Shown here piece by piece: positions 37,221 to 46,448 of a DNA stretch of 64,000 nt. Within the stretch, counting starts at the first letter, position 1, and the number at the start of each line of letters is the position of its first letter. The stretch comes from an uncultured Granulosicoccus sp. Its GTDB lineage: Bacteria; Pseudomonadota; Gammaproteobacteria; Granulosicoccales; Granulosicoccaceae. A program made the position numbers and the translations under genes. The notes beneath the pieces are model-generated. The model was not told where the DNA came from. It was given only the letters and a program-made list of their open reading frames with translations, and searched no databases. The stretch covers positions 62,001 to 126,000 of the forward strand of contig CANLXI010000005.1 in NCBI GenBank assembly GCA_947495035.1. Reading direction: 5' to 3'.

Positions 37221-37892
37221 ATGTCCTGGAAAACGGCCTATCGATCGTTCTATTATGAACAGGCGGATCCGCCTGACGATATCGTGTTGCAACCAGAGAC
37301 CACTGCGTTGCTGGTCATCGATATTCAGAATACCTATCTGGAAGTACCGGATGACGAGACAGAGGCTGCGCGTTGGCAACCGTTCTTCGATCGCATGAAC
37401 AATATCGTCATTCCCAATACCGCCCGCCTGATTGCCGATGCCAGAGACCGTGGTGTGGAGGTGATATTCGCCCGCATTGCCTGTCTCAAGGATGATGGTC
37501 GGGACCGCTCATTGAGTCAGAAGAAGCCGGGTTTCAATTACCTGCTACTGCCCAAAGATCGCGAAGATAGCCAGATCGTGGATCAGCTGGAGCCTCAAGG
37601 TGACGAGATCACGGTATTGAAGACCACAGACTCGGCTCTGACGGGTACCAACCTGCGTCTGATTCTGCAGAACATGGGGATCCGTGATGTCGTTGTTGCC
37701 GGTATCTTCACGGATCAGTGCGTGTCCTCAACCGTGCGCAGTCTGGCCGATGAGAGCTTCGGGGTTGTGGTGGTCGAGGATGCCTGTGCCGCAGCTACCG
37801 AGCGTCTGCACCGGCACGAGCTGGAGATCATCAACATGATCTACTGTCATGTCGTGCAATCCGAAGAGCTGTCCGAATTCTGGCAGGCATGA
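37221..37892 (+). CDS. Isochorismatase-like cysteine amidohydrolase
   Basis: A 223-aa hydrolase with the catalytic triad of the isochorismatase-like superfamily: D34 (LVIDIQNTY), K134 (VLKTTDSAL) and C167 (GIFTDQCVSSTVRSL). Members of this subgroup include nicotinamidase, N-carbamoylsarcosine amidase and biuret hydrolase. ATG 37221 is preferred, with AGGAG about 9 bp upstream. As the last gene of the ABC/formamidase operon it would cut a second amide or ureido bond of the imported compound. Confidence 0.9.
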   Translation: MSWKTAYRSFYYEQADPPDDIVLQPETTALLVIDIQNTYLEVPDDETEAARWQPFFDRMNNIVIPNTARLIADARDRGVEVIFARIACLKDDGRDRSLSQKKPGFNYLLLPKDREDSQIVDQLEPQGDEITVLKTTDSALTGTNLRLILQNMGIRDVVVAGIFTDQCVSSTVRSLADESFGVVVVEDACAAATERLHRHELEIINMIYCHVVQSEELSEFWQA

Positions 37893-37958
37893 GACTGGTG
37901 CCTGACTGAGTTGGCACTGCCGCGGCTCTGACGAGATCCGCAGTTGTACTGATCGAGC

Positions 37959-38645
37959 TCAGTCAGTGAGCTCCGGCAATTCGAACTTGTAGCCGATACC
38001 ATAGACCGAATGCACGTATTCCGCTTCGGGATGGATGTCGTGCAGCTTGTGCCGGATCTTCTTGACATGACTGTCAATGGTTCGATCACTGACAATCCGG
38101 TTGTCCATGTAGATGCGCTGCATCAGCTGATCGCGGCTGAAGATCTGGCCGGGCTTGTCACTGAGTGTCTTCAGCAAGCGCAGTTCAACCAGAGTCAGTG
38201 TGCAGCATCTGTCTCCACAGAGTCTGACGACTGCTCTGTCCTCGTCCAGTTCGAAGTGCTGATCGACAGTCGATGATTCGGCCTGCGGTTGCGTGCGACG
38301 AAGAACGGCCTTGACCCTGGCAACCACTTCTCGCGGACTGAAGGGTTTGCAGATGTAATCATCGGCGCCGATTTCCAGGCCCAGCAGGCGATCGACCTCC
38401 TCCACTCGAGCTGTCATCATGATGATGGCAACGTCCAGCTGCTGGCGGATTTCCCGGCATACGTTCATGCCATCGAGGCCGGGAAGCATGAGGTCCAGCA
38501 GCACAAGGTCGGGTGGGGAGGCCAGTATGGCGTCCAGCGCAAGCTGCCCGTCATCGAATATCTCGGTGTCGTAGTCTTCCTTCTGCAGATAGCCTTGCAG
38601 AATTCTGGCAAGTTTTGGTTCGTCTTCGACGATGGCTATTTTCAT
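37959..38645 (-). CDS. baeR: OmpR-family response regulator, BaeR-like
   Basis: A 228-aa regulator with a receiver domain (acidic pocket E7-D8, phospho-acceptor D51 in LLDLMLPG, and K in ICKPFSPRE) and a C-terminal winged helix for DNA binding. EEVDRLLGLEIGADDYICKP is nearly identical to my memory of E. coli BaeR. ATG 38645 or GTG 38651 may be used; GTG 38651 immediately follows the stop of the sensor kinase gene. BaeR controls envelope-stress and efflux genes in enterics; no efflux pump lies adjacent here. Confidence 0.87.
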   Translation of the reverse strand: MKIAIVEDEPKLARILQGYLQKEDYDTEIFDDGQLALDAILASPPDLVLLDLMLPGLDGMNVCREIRQQLDVAIIMMTARVEEVDRLLGLEIGADDYICKPFSPREVVARVKAVLRRTQPQAESSTVDQHFELDEDRAVVRLCGDRCCTLTLVELRLLKTLSDKPGQIFSRDQLMQRIYMDNRIVSDRTIDSHVKKIRHKLHDIHPEAEYVHSVYGIGYKFELPELTD

Positions 38646-38651
38646 GGGCAC

Positions 38652-40136
38652 TCAACGATGCAGCGGAAAGCGAATGGTGATGGCCAGACCGCCCAGTTCC
38701 GAATGTGATGCCTCGACGCTGCCTTCATGAGCCTCCACGATCCTGCTGACGATGGCAAGGCCCAGACCGGCTCCGCCGGTATCACGGTTGCGCGAGGCAT
38801 CGGTGCGATAAAGTGCTTCAAACAGATGCGGCAGCTGCTGCGTGGTCACGCCTGGCGAGCTGTCCTTGCAGCACAGGGAAATGCTCTGGTCGATGATGGC
38901 AATACTGACAATGATCGTGCCTTCAGGATCGGTATGGCGAATGGAATTCTGCAGCAGATTGTCGGCGAGTTGAGCCATCCGTTCGCAATCGGCTTTCATG
39001 AAGGCGTTCTGCGTGCTGAAATCCGTGCTGATGATCAGCGAGCGGGCGCTGGCCAGCGGCTGCGCCAGTCGACAGCGTTCGCCGATCAGTTCCACCAGAT
39101 CCAGCACTTCAAATCGATAGTCCAGGGCTCCGATGTCCGACAGAGTCAGTTTGTGCAGATCATTGATCAGCCGTGACAAGCGCAGGGATTCGTCATGCAG
39201 GGATCGAATGGCAGGCTCATCGATCGGCATGACGCCATCGAGCATGGCCTCCAACTCGCCTTGCAGTATCGCCACGGGGGTGCGCAGTTCGTGAGAGATT
39301 TCCGCCAGCCATTGCTGGCGTGCGCTGAGATTCTTGTCGAGTGCCGCTGCCAGGCGATTGATGTCCCGGGCCAGATCCCCGATTTCGTCTCGCCGCGTCA
39401 TGTCGATATGCTGGTCGTACTTGCCCTTGCGAATACGGCGAACCGAATTGCGAATATGCAGAATCGGGCCAACGATTCGTGCAGACAATGCCGCTGCCAG
39501 AAGTGCCGACAGTGCAATCATGGCCAGTGCCGCGTAGCCGAAACCACGTCGCTGCTGATCAGCGAAGACCTGATCGAGCTGGCCGGCCGGTTGCTGCAGA
39601 AGCCGATAGCCCAGATAACCGACGACATGCTCGTCCACGCTGATCGGAAGCCAGGTGGTCTCGGATGAATCGATGTCAGCGCCCATGAACCCGTACAGAA
39701 CGACGTTGTCGGCATTGGCCAGCAACAGTCTCGGGTCCAGCGTCAGATTGCCCGGACCTCTTTCCGGTTTGTCCCTGGGCGGGGGTTTGCCGACGGCGGC
39801 TGGACGTCCTTCTCCGCTGGCAGGTGGATGTTCCAGTGGGAAATCCGGCTTTGGTCCGGGGCCAGGTCGGCCACGACGATTGGCAGGCAGGCCGAGATGC
39901 TGATCGATGATGGCGCCCCAACGGGATCGGCTGGCGGCGATCCATTCCCAACCGCCATGTTCCACATAATTGGCTGCCAGATCATCGACGATCGGTTCTA
40001 TTCTGGCAACCTCGACACTATTGATGTAGCCCAGAAAGCCACGGTTGAAGCTCCAGCTGTTGATCGCATACATCAGGGCGATAAGCAGCCCGCTGCCAAG
40101 CAGCATGGCGAGAAATAGCTGGTATTTGAGTCGCAT
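38652..40136 (-). CDS. baeS: Sensor histidine kinase, BaeS-like, with proline-rich sensor insert
   Basis: A 494-aa membrane kinase. TM1 (about 6-26), a periplasmic sensor region, TM2 (about 199-220), HAMP (about 220-275), HisKA with phospho-acceptor H282 (EISHELRTPVAIL), then an HATPase domain with NSIRHTDPEG and GGAGLGLAIVSRIVE. The sensor region contains a Gly/Pro/Arg-rich stretch (about residues 87-129), absent from the BaeS I know. It is first in a two-gene operon with the response regulator. Confidence 0.88.
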   Translation of the reverse strand: MRLKYQLFLAMLLGSGLLIALMYAINSWSFNRGFLGYINSVEVARIEPIVDDLAANYVEHGGWEWIAASRSRWGAIIDQHLGLPANRRGRPGPGPKPDFPLEHPPASGEGRPAAVGKPPPRDKPERGPGNLTLDPRLLLANADNVVLYGFMGADIDSSETTWLPISVDEHVVGYLGYRLLQQPAGQLDQVFADQQRRGFGYAALAMIALSALLAAALSARIVGPILHIRNSVRRIRKGKYDQHIDMTRRDEIGDLARDINRLAAALDKNLSARQQWLAEISHELRTPVAILQGELEAMLDGVMPIDEPAIRSLHDESLRLSRLINDLHKLTLSDIGALDYRFEVLDLVELIGERCRLAQPLASARSLIISTDFSTQNAFMKADCERMAQLADNLLQNSIRHTDPEGTIIVSIAIIDQSISLCCKDSSPGVTTQQLPHLFEALYRTDASRNRDTGGAGLGLAIVSRIVEAHEGSVEASHSELGGLAITIRFPLHR

Positions 40137-40325
40137 CGGCCATCAAGTGTATATCGCCTGCGAGCCTTGGCGGCAGATGGCAGGGCAATTTCAGTCGATT
40201 CCCGATTGTTTGCACAATTGCGCTGTGCTGCGTGCTGCGTTGTGCGTGGTGCGTGCAAAGAGTAGTGAGTAGCAGGTCAGCCGGCTCCCTCCGTGGAGCG
40301 ATGCCGGCTGTTCCAAGCCCGCAAG

Positions 40326-40556
40326 TCAGCTTCGGCTTCTGCGTGCTTCTTCGATCAGGTAACGCAGGAAATCCTGAATGGATTTCAGGTTCAATTCGGC
40401 ACTCTTCATGTGATGCTCGAGATTGTCCAGTTCTCGTTCCTGGGCTCGGGCATCACGCAGTTCCAGTTCACCCCTGAGTTCTGCCAGCGTATCTTCTGTC
40501 TGGTTTATCAGTGCGTGCAGATTGTCGTTACTGAGAGTCTTCAGTTCATTCATCAT
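40326..40556 (-). CDS. Small coiled-coil protein downstream of Na/Pi symporter
   Basis: A 76-aa charged, almost entirely helical protein (MNELKTLSNDNLHALINQTE... ending FLRYLIEEARRSRS) with heptad-like leucine spacing. Start at 40556 or 40553 (tandem ATGs), with GAGGAT just upstream; longer extension into the previous gene has no support. It starts 8 bp after the symporter stop, so it is probably co-transcribed. The symporter here lacks the cytoplasmic PhoU-like domain found in some homologues, so this peptide might act as a regulatory partner; I do not recognise a family. Confidence 0.6.
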   Translation of the reverse strand: MMNELKTLSNDNLHALINQTEDTLAELRGELELRDARAQERELDNLEHHMKSAELNLKSIQDFLRYLIEEARRSRS

Positions 40557-40564
40557 CGTTATCC

Positions 40565-41743
40565 TCAAGCCAGAGCGGAGATACCGAGGCACAGGCCCGG
40601 TGCAATGAAGAAGACGCTCAGAATATAGGCCAACGCCGCCAGTTTGTTTTCCGACGCGGTTGCGCCCAGCCATTGTGCTGCCTTGACTGGCAGGTCTCTG
40701 AGAAAGGGCACGCCGTAGATGAAGGCGACACCTAGCACGTTGTAGCTCAGATGAATGAAGGCAATCTGCAAGGCGGCCTCACCATTCCCGGTAACCGCGG
40801 TTGCCGCGAGCACGGCTGTCAGGCAGGTGCCGATGTTGGCGCCGAGGGTGAACGGGTAGATCTGTTTGAGCGTGAATGCGCCGGAGCCGGCCAGCGGTAC
40901 CATCAGCGATGTGGTGGTGGAAGAGGATTGAACCAGTGTGGTAACCAGCGTGCCGGAGAAGATCCCGGACAGAGGTCCCTTGCCGATGGCGGTATGCATG
41001 ATGTCTCGCGCTTTGCCTACCATCAGCAGTTTCAGCAAGCGGCCGACCAGTGTGATCGACAGGAAGATCAGTGCAATACCGAACAGAGCCAGTACGATAC
41101 CGCCGAGAGGGTCACCCAGTGGCAGAATCAGGTTCTTGGCGGTATTGACTACCGGTGCGGTGGCTGCCTTGACGAAATTGAAGCTGCTCATGGAAGCATC
41201 GGCACCGCCATAGAATGGCTGTGCGAGAAACTTGCCGATGCGCTCGAGTAGGCCGAAACTGATTTCGAGAGGCAGGAAGATCATTACCGAGAACAGGTTG
41301 AAGAAGTCATGCACGGTTGCAGCGGAAAACGCACGCGCAAATTCCTTCTTTTCACGAACATGACCCAGTGACACGAGTGTATTGGTGATCGATGTGCCGA
41401 TATTTGCACCCATGACCATGGGAACGGCCACGGCAACCGGCAGTCCGCCGGCAACCAGTCCGACTATGATGGAGGTGACGGTGGAGGAAGATTGAATCAG
41501 CGCGGTGGCCACCGTGCCGACAACCAGACCTGCAAAGGGGTTGACCGCAAACGCGAACAATTGCTCGGCATGCTCGCCTGCTGCGGCCTTGAAGCCCGAG
41601 CCGATCATGCCTACCGCGCAGATCAGCAGGTACACCAGTGCCGCGACACCAACCCATTGCTGCCAGGTTCCCGGTCTTTCCCGGTCCAGCAGGCCGGGGC
41701 CTGTTCCTTCAATTTCCGATATCGCCACCGTTTTGCTCTCCAT
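40565..41743 (-). CDS. Na/Pi-cotransporter family protein (NptA/PNaS)
   Basis: About 392 aa with eight or more membrane segments and the duplicated signature of sodium/phosphate symporters: ALIQSSSTVTSIIVGLVAGG in the first half and TLVQSSSTTTSLMVPLAGSG in the second, each followed by MGANIGTS or LGANIGTC. It would import phosphate with sodium or contribute to phosphate export. No PhoU domain. Start is unsure: ATG 41743 is used, but the frame is open to TTG 41830 and a good AGGAG lies near 41800 with no standard codon at proper spacing. Confidence 0.9.
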   Translation of the reverse strand: MESKTVAISEIEGTGPGLLDRERPGTWQQWVGVAALVYLLICAVGMIGSGFKAAAGEHAEQLFAFAVNPFAGLVVGTVATALIQSSSTVTSIIVGLVAGGLPVAVAVPMVMGANIGTSITNTLVSLGHVREKKEFARAFSAATVHDFFNLFSVMIFLPLEISFGLLERIGKFLAQPFYGGADASMSSFNFVKAATAPVVNTAKNLILPLGDPLGGIVLALFGIALIFLSITLVGRLLKLLMVGKARDIMHTAIGKGPLSGIFSGTLVTTLVQSSSTTTSLMVPLAGSGAFTLKQIYPFTLGANIGTCLTAVLAATAVTGNGEAALQIAFIHLSYNVLGVAFIYGVPFLRDLPVKAAQWLGATASENKLAALAYILSVFFIAPGLCLGISALA

Positions 41744-41948
41744 GGACAAATCGGCGATGTTAGGCGCGGGAAATGACAGATCGGTTACAGTGAACTCTCC
41801 TGGCTGGCAGTGTTCATTTTGATAATACAAAAAATGTCGATTTTTCCTTTTTTAGCAGTAAATATCTTGATAAAGGATGGATGTTGTGTGAGTAAAGAAA
41901 TTATTGTACGATCAAACTTCGAATTTTTCCTACCCGGTGAGACAATCG

Positions 41949-43046
41949 ATGGCTATCATCAGCAGCATTGAGACAAGACACCTCAAGGTGCCACTGGATG
42001 AAGTGCTGGTCGATGCCAAGCATGGGGCGCACACCGATTTCGAGCTGATCGTTGTCATCGTGAAGACCGACGATGGCTTGACCGGCACCGGCTACACCTA
42101 CACGGGAGGCAAGGGCGGGCACGCCATCGCCGCCATGCTCAATCATGATCTCGAGCCCTTTCTGCTGGGGCGAGAGGCTGACGATGTCGAGAGCCTGCAT
42201 GACGAGATGCAATGGCATGTGCATTACGTCGCCCGTGGAGGCATTGCCTCGTTTGCGATATCCGCGGTGGATATCGCGCTATGGGATCTGCGAGGCAAGC
42301 GCCGCGGGGAATCGTTGAGAAAAATGGCGGGTGCTGCCGACAGCAGCTGTCGAGCCTACCGGGGCGGTATCGATCTGAATTTTTCTCTGCCACGTCTGCT
42401 GACCGAGGTGCAGGGCTATCTGGACAGTGGTTATCGAGGCGTCAAGATCAAGGTAGGGCAGCCCACACTGGAAGAAGATGTGGCAAGGGTCAAGGCCATC
42501 CGCGAACTGATCGGGCCAGACTGCACTTTCATGGTGGATGCCAACTATTCCATGAACATCGAGCAGGCGATTGCCGCTGCCAGAGCGTTTCAACCCCATG
42601 ACATCTACTGGTTCGAAGAACCGATCATTCCCGATGATTATGCCGGTTATGCGCGCATCGCTGCCGCTACCGGCATGCCGTTGGCAATGGGTGAGAATCT
42701 GCATACCGAACATGAATTCGGTTATGCACTGGATCAGGCTGCACTCAGTTTCATCCAGCCGGATGCGTCCAATTGCGGTGGTATCACGGGCTGGCTGAGA
42801 GTGGCGGCAATGGCTGCCGAGAAGGGCCTGGCCGTTTGCAGTCATGGCATGCAGGAGTTGCACGTCAGCCTGGTATCAGCACAGCCCAATGCCGGTTGGA
42901 TCGAAGTGCATTCCTTTCCCATCGATCGCTATACCACGCGGCCTTTCCAGCTCGAGGATTCACGAGCTGTCGCCCCCGATGTACCGGGAACCGGCGTCGA
43001 GTTCGATTGGGAGCTGCTTGGCCTGAAAGCCGAGCGCCTGTCCTGA
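41949..43046 (+). CDS. Enolase-superfamily dehydratase/racemase, mandelate racemase subgroup
   Basis: A 365-aa enzyme with K166-x-K168 (VKIKVG), metal ligands D197 (VDAN), E223 (FEEP) and E249 (GEN), and a general acid/base H299 (CSHGMQELH) with D272. This Lys/His arrangement is that of the mandelate-racemase subgroup (racemases and acid-sugar dehydratases). Substrate unknown, probably a hydroxy acid or aldonate. GGTGAG lies upstream of ATG 41949. The aldehyde dehydrogenase 90 bp downstream is likely in the same pathway. Confidence 0.88.
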   Translation: MAIISSIETRHLKVPLDEVLVDAKHGAHTDFELIVVIVKTDDGLTGTGYTYTGGKGGHAIAAMLNHDLEPFLLGREADDVESLHDEMQWHVHYVARGGIASFAISAVDIALWDLRGKRRGESLRKMAGAADSSCRAYRGGIDLNFSLPRLLTEVQGYLDSGYRGVKIKVGQPTLEEDVARVKAIRELIGPDCTFMVDANYSMNIEQAIAAARAFQPHDIYWFEEPIIPDDYAGYARIAAATGMPLAMGENLHTEHEFGYALDQAALSFIQPDASNCGGITGWLRVAAMAAEKGLAVCSHGMQELHVSLVSAQPNAGWIEVHSFPIDRYTTRPFQLEDSRAVAPDVPGTGVEFDWELLGLKAERLS

Positions 43047-43136
43047 ACGGTATTGCTGACAAGTCCTGCCGGTGATCGGTTGGAATCTGGCGGCCTGTCG
43101 GCCACGGCTTGACGCTCGACTCGTTTGGAGAATCAG

Positions 43137-44573
43137 ATGAAATACTATCAATGCTACATTGACAACCAGTGGTGCGATGCGCTCAGTGGAGAGCGCCTGG
43201 CGATCGACAATCCGGCTACTGGTGAAATCATTGCCGAGGTGCCAGCGTGTTCGGCCGAGGACGCCGAACGCGCATTGCAGTCTGCCGAGAAGGCGCGGGT
43301 GTCGTGGGGCTTGTTGCCGGCGGTTGAACGTGCCAATTATCTGTACCGGATATGCGACGGTCTGCAGGCAGAGCGCGACCACTTCGCCAGATTGCTGGTG
43401 CTGGAGCAGGGCAAGACCCTGGCTGAAGCCGGATTCGAGGTCGACGATACGATTCGCTACATGCGCTACGCTGCCGAGGCTGCTCGACGCATACAGGGAG
43501 AGATTCTGCCGGCAGATGCGCCCAATGAACAGTTGTTCATCCATCGGGTTCCTTATGGGGTCACACTGGGCATTTGTGCCTATAACTATCCTCTGGCCCT
43601 GATCGGGCGAAAGCTGGGTCCGGCGCTGATCGCTGGCAATGTCATGATTCTCAAGCCACACGAGTCCACCCCGGTGACCGGCAGTGAGTTCTGTCGTCTG
43701 GTGGAGCAGGCTGGTTTGCCTGCCGGCGTGGTGAACCTGGTGACAGGAACCGGGCCTGAGCTGGGGCAAAAGCTGGTGGAAAGTCCGATCACGAAAATGA
43801 TCAGCGTCACGGGATCGATTCGGGCAGGCCAGGCCATCGCCGCTGCGGCCTCCGCAAACCTGGCCGCACTGTCACTGGAGCTCGGTGGCAATGCGCCTTT
43901 CATCGTGCTGGACGATGCCGATATCGATGCGGCTGTCGAAGCTGCGGTGGTTGCGCGATTTGCCAATGCGGGTCAGGTCTGCATCTGTAACGAAAGTGTA
44001 CTGGTGGCAGAAGCTGTCGCGGATGAATTCACGGAGAAATTGCTGGCAAGAGCGGCTCAGGTCAGACTGGCCGACCCCATGAGCAACAGCGGCATGGGGC
44101 CGGTAAGCACTGCATCTTCCTTGCAACGCATAGAGTCGATGGTGTCACGCAGTCTGAGCGAGGGAGCCGAACTGGCAATGGGCGGCAAGCGTGGGGAGGG
44201 CTATCAATTCGGTCGGGGGCACTGGTATGAGCCAACGGTACTGTTGAACGCCAGAGCGGAGTCGGAAGCGGTTCGAGACGAGCTTTTCGGACCGGTATTG
44301 CCGGTGGTGCGAATCGAAGGTTATGAGGAGGCCCTGAGTATCACGAATGCGCGCCCGGACGGACTCTCGGCCTATTTGTGGACACGCAATCCGTCCATCT
44401 ACATGGACGCCATCAGGCGACTGGAGACCGGTACGATCTTCCTCAACAAGGGTATCGTCGGCTACGTGAACGGATACCATAATGGCCACAAACTCAGTGG
44501 TCTGGGTGGTGAGGATGGCGTGCACGGCCTGGAAGGTTATCTGCAGAAGCGCACCGTATACATGGCGTACTGA
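43137..44573 (+). CDS. NAD(P)-dependent aldehyde dehydrogenase, lactaldehyde/glycolaldehyde type
   Basis: A 478-aa ALDH oxidising an aldehyde to the acid. Catalytic C282 ([10 protein letters not shown]), general base E248 (LELGGNAPF) and oxyanion Asn150 (CAYNYP) are all present. The GQVCxCxE context resembles E. coli AldA, which acts on lactaldehyde and glycolaldehyde, the fragments produced by aldolase cleavage of keto-deoxy sugars. TTGGAG sits before ATG 43137. It fits as the end step of a sugar-acid route begun by the neighbouring dehydratases (inference). Confidence 0.93.
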   Translation: MKYYQCYIDNQWCDALSGERLAIDNPATGEIIAEVPACSAEDAERALQSAEKARVSWGLLPAVERANYLYRICDGLQAERDHFARLLVLEQGKTLAEAGFEVDDTIRYMRYAAEAARRIQGEILPADAPNEQLFIHRVPYGVTLGICAYNYPLALIGRKLGPALIAGNVMILKPHESTPVTGSEFCRLVEQAGLPAGVVNLVTGTGPELGQKLVESPITKMISVTGSIRAGQAIAAAASANLAALSLELGGNAPFIVLDDADIDAAVEAAVVARFANAGQVCICNESVLVAEAVADEFTEKLLARAAQVRLADPMSNSGMGPVSTASSLQRIESMVSRSLSEGAELAMGGKRGEGYQFGRGHWYEPTVLLNARAESEAVRDELFGPVLPVVRIEGYEEALSITNARPDGLSAYLWTRNPSIYMDAIRRLETGTIFLNKGIVGYVNGYHNGHKLSGLGGEDGVHGLEGYLQKRTVYMAY

Positions 44574-45199
44574 TCTGCATGATGTAGAGGTCGCATCAGC
44601 GGCTCGGCGCTGGGAGATTGTTTCGCGTCGGTATCCTGCCTCGGGCGGATCCGACTGAAAAGGCGATCAGATCGTCTGTGTGCTGTCGATAAAGCCTGAT
44701 TGGCAAGGCAGGGTGAACATCGGGGTCATGCATGGCAAAGCATGTTCACCCGTTCACCCGTTCACCCGTTCACCCGTTCACCCAGTCTCCCAGTCTCCCA
44801 GTCTCCCAGTCTCCCAGTCTCCCAGTCTCCCAGTCTCCCAGTCTCCCAGTCTCCCAGTCTTCCTTTCTTCCGTCCTTCTCCTTCTCCTTCACTTCCTGTC
44901 TGACCATGTCTGCAGGAGATGCATTGCCGTGGAGTTGAATTCGCTCCGCCCTGGCAAGCGGCTGCTGAGCGGCTTGTTGAAACCCGCCTGCCGGACTCGT
45001 TGCTACATCGTGCAAATGCTTGTTGTCCTGCTGACCGTTACCGCGAGTCTGTTGCTCGGGAAGGGGTCTGAACATGTTCGTCGAGAGCAACCTGGTAACA
45101 CGGATCAAACAAAGTAAACGATAAAATCATTGAAATAATGTACTAAATTAAAAATAATGTAGTACGATTCTGGTCAAGAACCCCTTGAGTCGGAAAATC
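44574..45199. other. 626-bp non-coding gap with tandem repeats and operator-like elements
   Basis: Holds a 10-bp inverted repeat (GGGTGAACAT 44711-44720, ATGTTCACCC 44742-44751), an 8-bp tandem array (44744-44855) and, next to the downstream gene, an AT-rich segment with TAATGTA(C/G)TA repeated about 20 bp apart (45137-45164). I see no real gene; Ser-Pro-rich or Gly-Asp-Trp-rich frames are artefacts of the array. Confidence 0.6.
44744..44855. repeat. Two-block 8-bp tandem array: GTTCACCC x5 then AGTCTCCC x9
   Basis: Five exact GTTCACCC units (44744-44783) are followed without a gap by nine exact AGTCTCCC units (44784-44855), then a partial unit. The two units share the CCC end. The period of 8 is not a multiple of 3 and the array is non-coding. 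Confidence 0.97.
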
Positions 45200-46354
45200 A
45201 TGTCCAGGATTACTGCTATTGAGCCGCTGCTCGCCAGAGTGGGAAAACGCAATCAGCTACTGGTCAAGCTGACAACCGAAGACGGTATCGTGGGCTGGGG
45301 GGAATCCGGTCTGTCCGGGCGAGAGGGCGCGGTTGCCGCTACCGTTGAACATTTCTGCCGCTTTCTGTTGGGTCAGGATTCCCGGCAGATTGGCCGAATC
45401 TGGCAGGAAACCTATCGAAGTCAGTACTTCGAGGGAGGACGCGTACTCACGGCGGCCATGTCTGCCATCGATATTGCTCTGTACGATGCCTTGGGAAAAC
45501 GCCTCGGGGTGCCGGTTCATCAACTGCTGGGTGGTCGGCAACGTGAGTGTATTCCCACTTTTGCCAGTTCGACGGCAGACAATCTGGAGGACATGCTCAA
45601 GGAGGTTCACACGCTGGTGGACCAGGGGTGGGATTGCGTTCGTGTGGTACCTGCCTATTTCGATGACACGCCGGTTTTCAATCCGCGCTTGTCGATAGCG
45701 CGCACTGCACGTGAACTGCAGGCCGTCCGCCGCGAGTTCGGCGAAGAACTGTGTCTGGGCATTGATTATCACCACCGGCTCTCAGTGGCGGAAGCGGCCA
45801 GTTTCTGCAATTCCTTGCCACCGGGAACACTGGATTTTCTGGAAGAGCCGATTCGCTGCGAGACGCCGGAGTCCTACGCGGCGCTACGCAGCATGACGGA
45901 CATTCCCTTTGCCATCGGAGAAGAATTTGCGTCCAAGTGGCAGGCAGCTCCCTACCTGGAACAGGGGCTGACGCAGTACATGCGCCTGGATATCTGCAAT
46001 ATCGGGGGCTTCACGGAAGCCATGAAGGTGGCTGGCTGGAGCGAGCGTCACTACATCGACCTCATGCCACATAACCCGCTGGGACCGGTCTGCACGGCGG
46101 CGACCGTCCACATGTCCGCAGCGGTTCCCAACCTGAGTTGGCAGGAAACGCGACAATCCTGCGTGGAGGATCTCGGTTTTCATGATCCTGAGCTGTTTCC
46201 AGTGCAGGTCGCCATGGAAGGGCCTGTCTATGTCGTACCGGATGCGCCGGGGCTGGGCGTCGAGGTCAACGAGGAGGCCATCCGGGCATCCACTCCGCTG
46301 CATGTCGAGATGCAACACCTTCGTCGTGCCGATGGCTCGGTAACCAACTGGTAG
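45200..46354 (+). CDS. Enolase-superfamily dehydratase, galactonate-dehydratase-like
   Basis: A 384-aa enzyme. Metal and catalytic residues follow the D-galactonate dehydratase pattern rather than mandelate racemase: D189-Y-H191 (GIDYHHR), E215 (FLEEP), E241 (IGEE) and H291 (MPHNPLGPV). The usual KxK is replaced by R148-V-V. It would remove water from an aldonate to give a 2-keto-3-deoxy acid; the exact sugar is unknown. ATG 45200 is preferred over TTG 45185. An AT-rich region with repeated GTAC-containing half-sites lies immediately upstream. Confidence 0.88.
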   Translation: MSRITAIEPLLARVGKRNQLLVKLTTEDGIVGWGESGLSGREGAVAATVEHFCRFLLGQDSRQIGRIWQETYRSQYFEGGRVLTAAMSAIDIALYDALGKRLGVPVHQLLGGRQRECIPTFASSTADNLEDMLKEVHTLVDQGWDCVRVVPAYFDDTPVFNPRLSIARTARELQAVRREFGEELCLGIDYHHRLSVAEAASFCNSLPPGTLDFLEEPIRCETPESYAALRSMTDIPFAIGEEFASKWQAAPYLEQGLTQYMRLDICNIGGFTEAMKVAGWSERHYIDLMPHNPLGPVCTAATVHMSAAVPNLSWQETRQSCVEDLGFHDPELFPVQVAMEGPVYVVPDAPGLGVEVNEEAIRASTPLHVEMQHLRRADGSVTNW

Positions 46355-46448
46355 CCAATCGGTCAGCGCTCAAGGCAATGGCTGAGAAACAGGCAATTGA
46401 CAGGCGGATGGTGTCAGAAGCTGTGGAGAAAACCGGTGCGGGTTCGGA

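Noticed and set aside
44744..44855. CRISPR array
   Set aside because: Units are directly adjacent with no spacers, and no cas gene is present.
44680..45117. Ser/Pro-rich plus-strand and Gly-Asp-Trp-repeat minus-strand open frames
   Set aside because: Produced by the 8-bp array, with no ribosome-binding site and no non-repeat protein domain.
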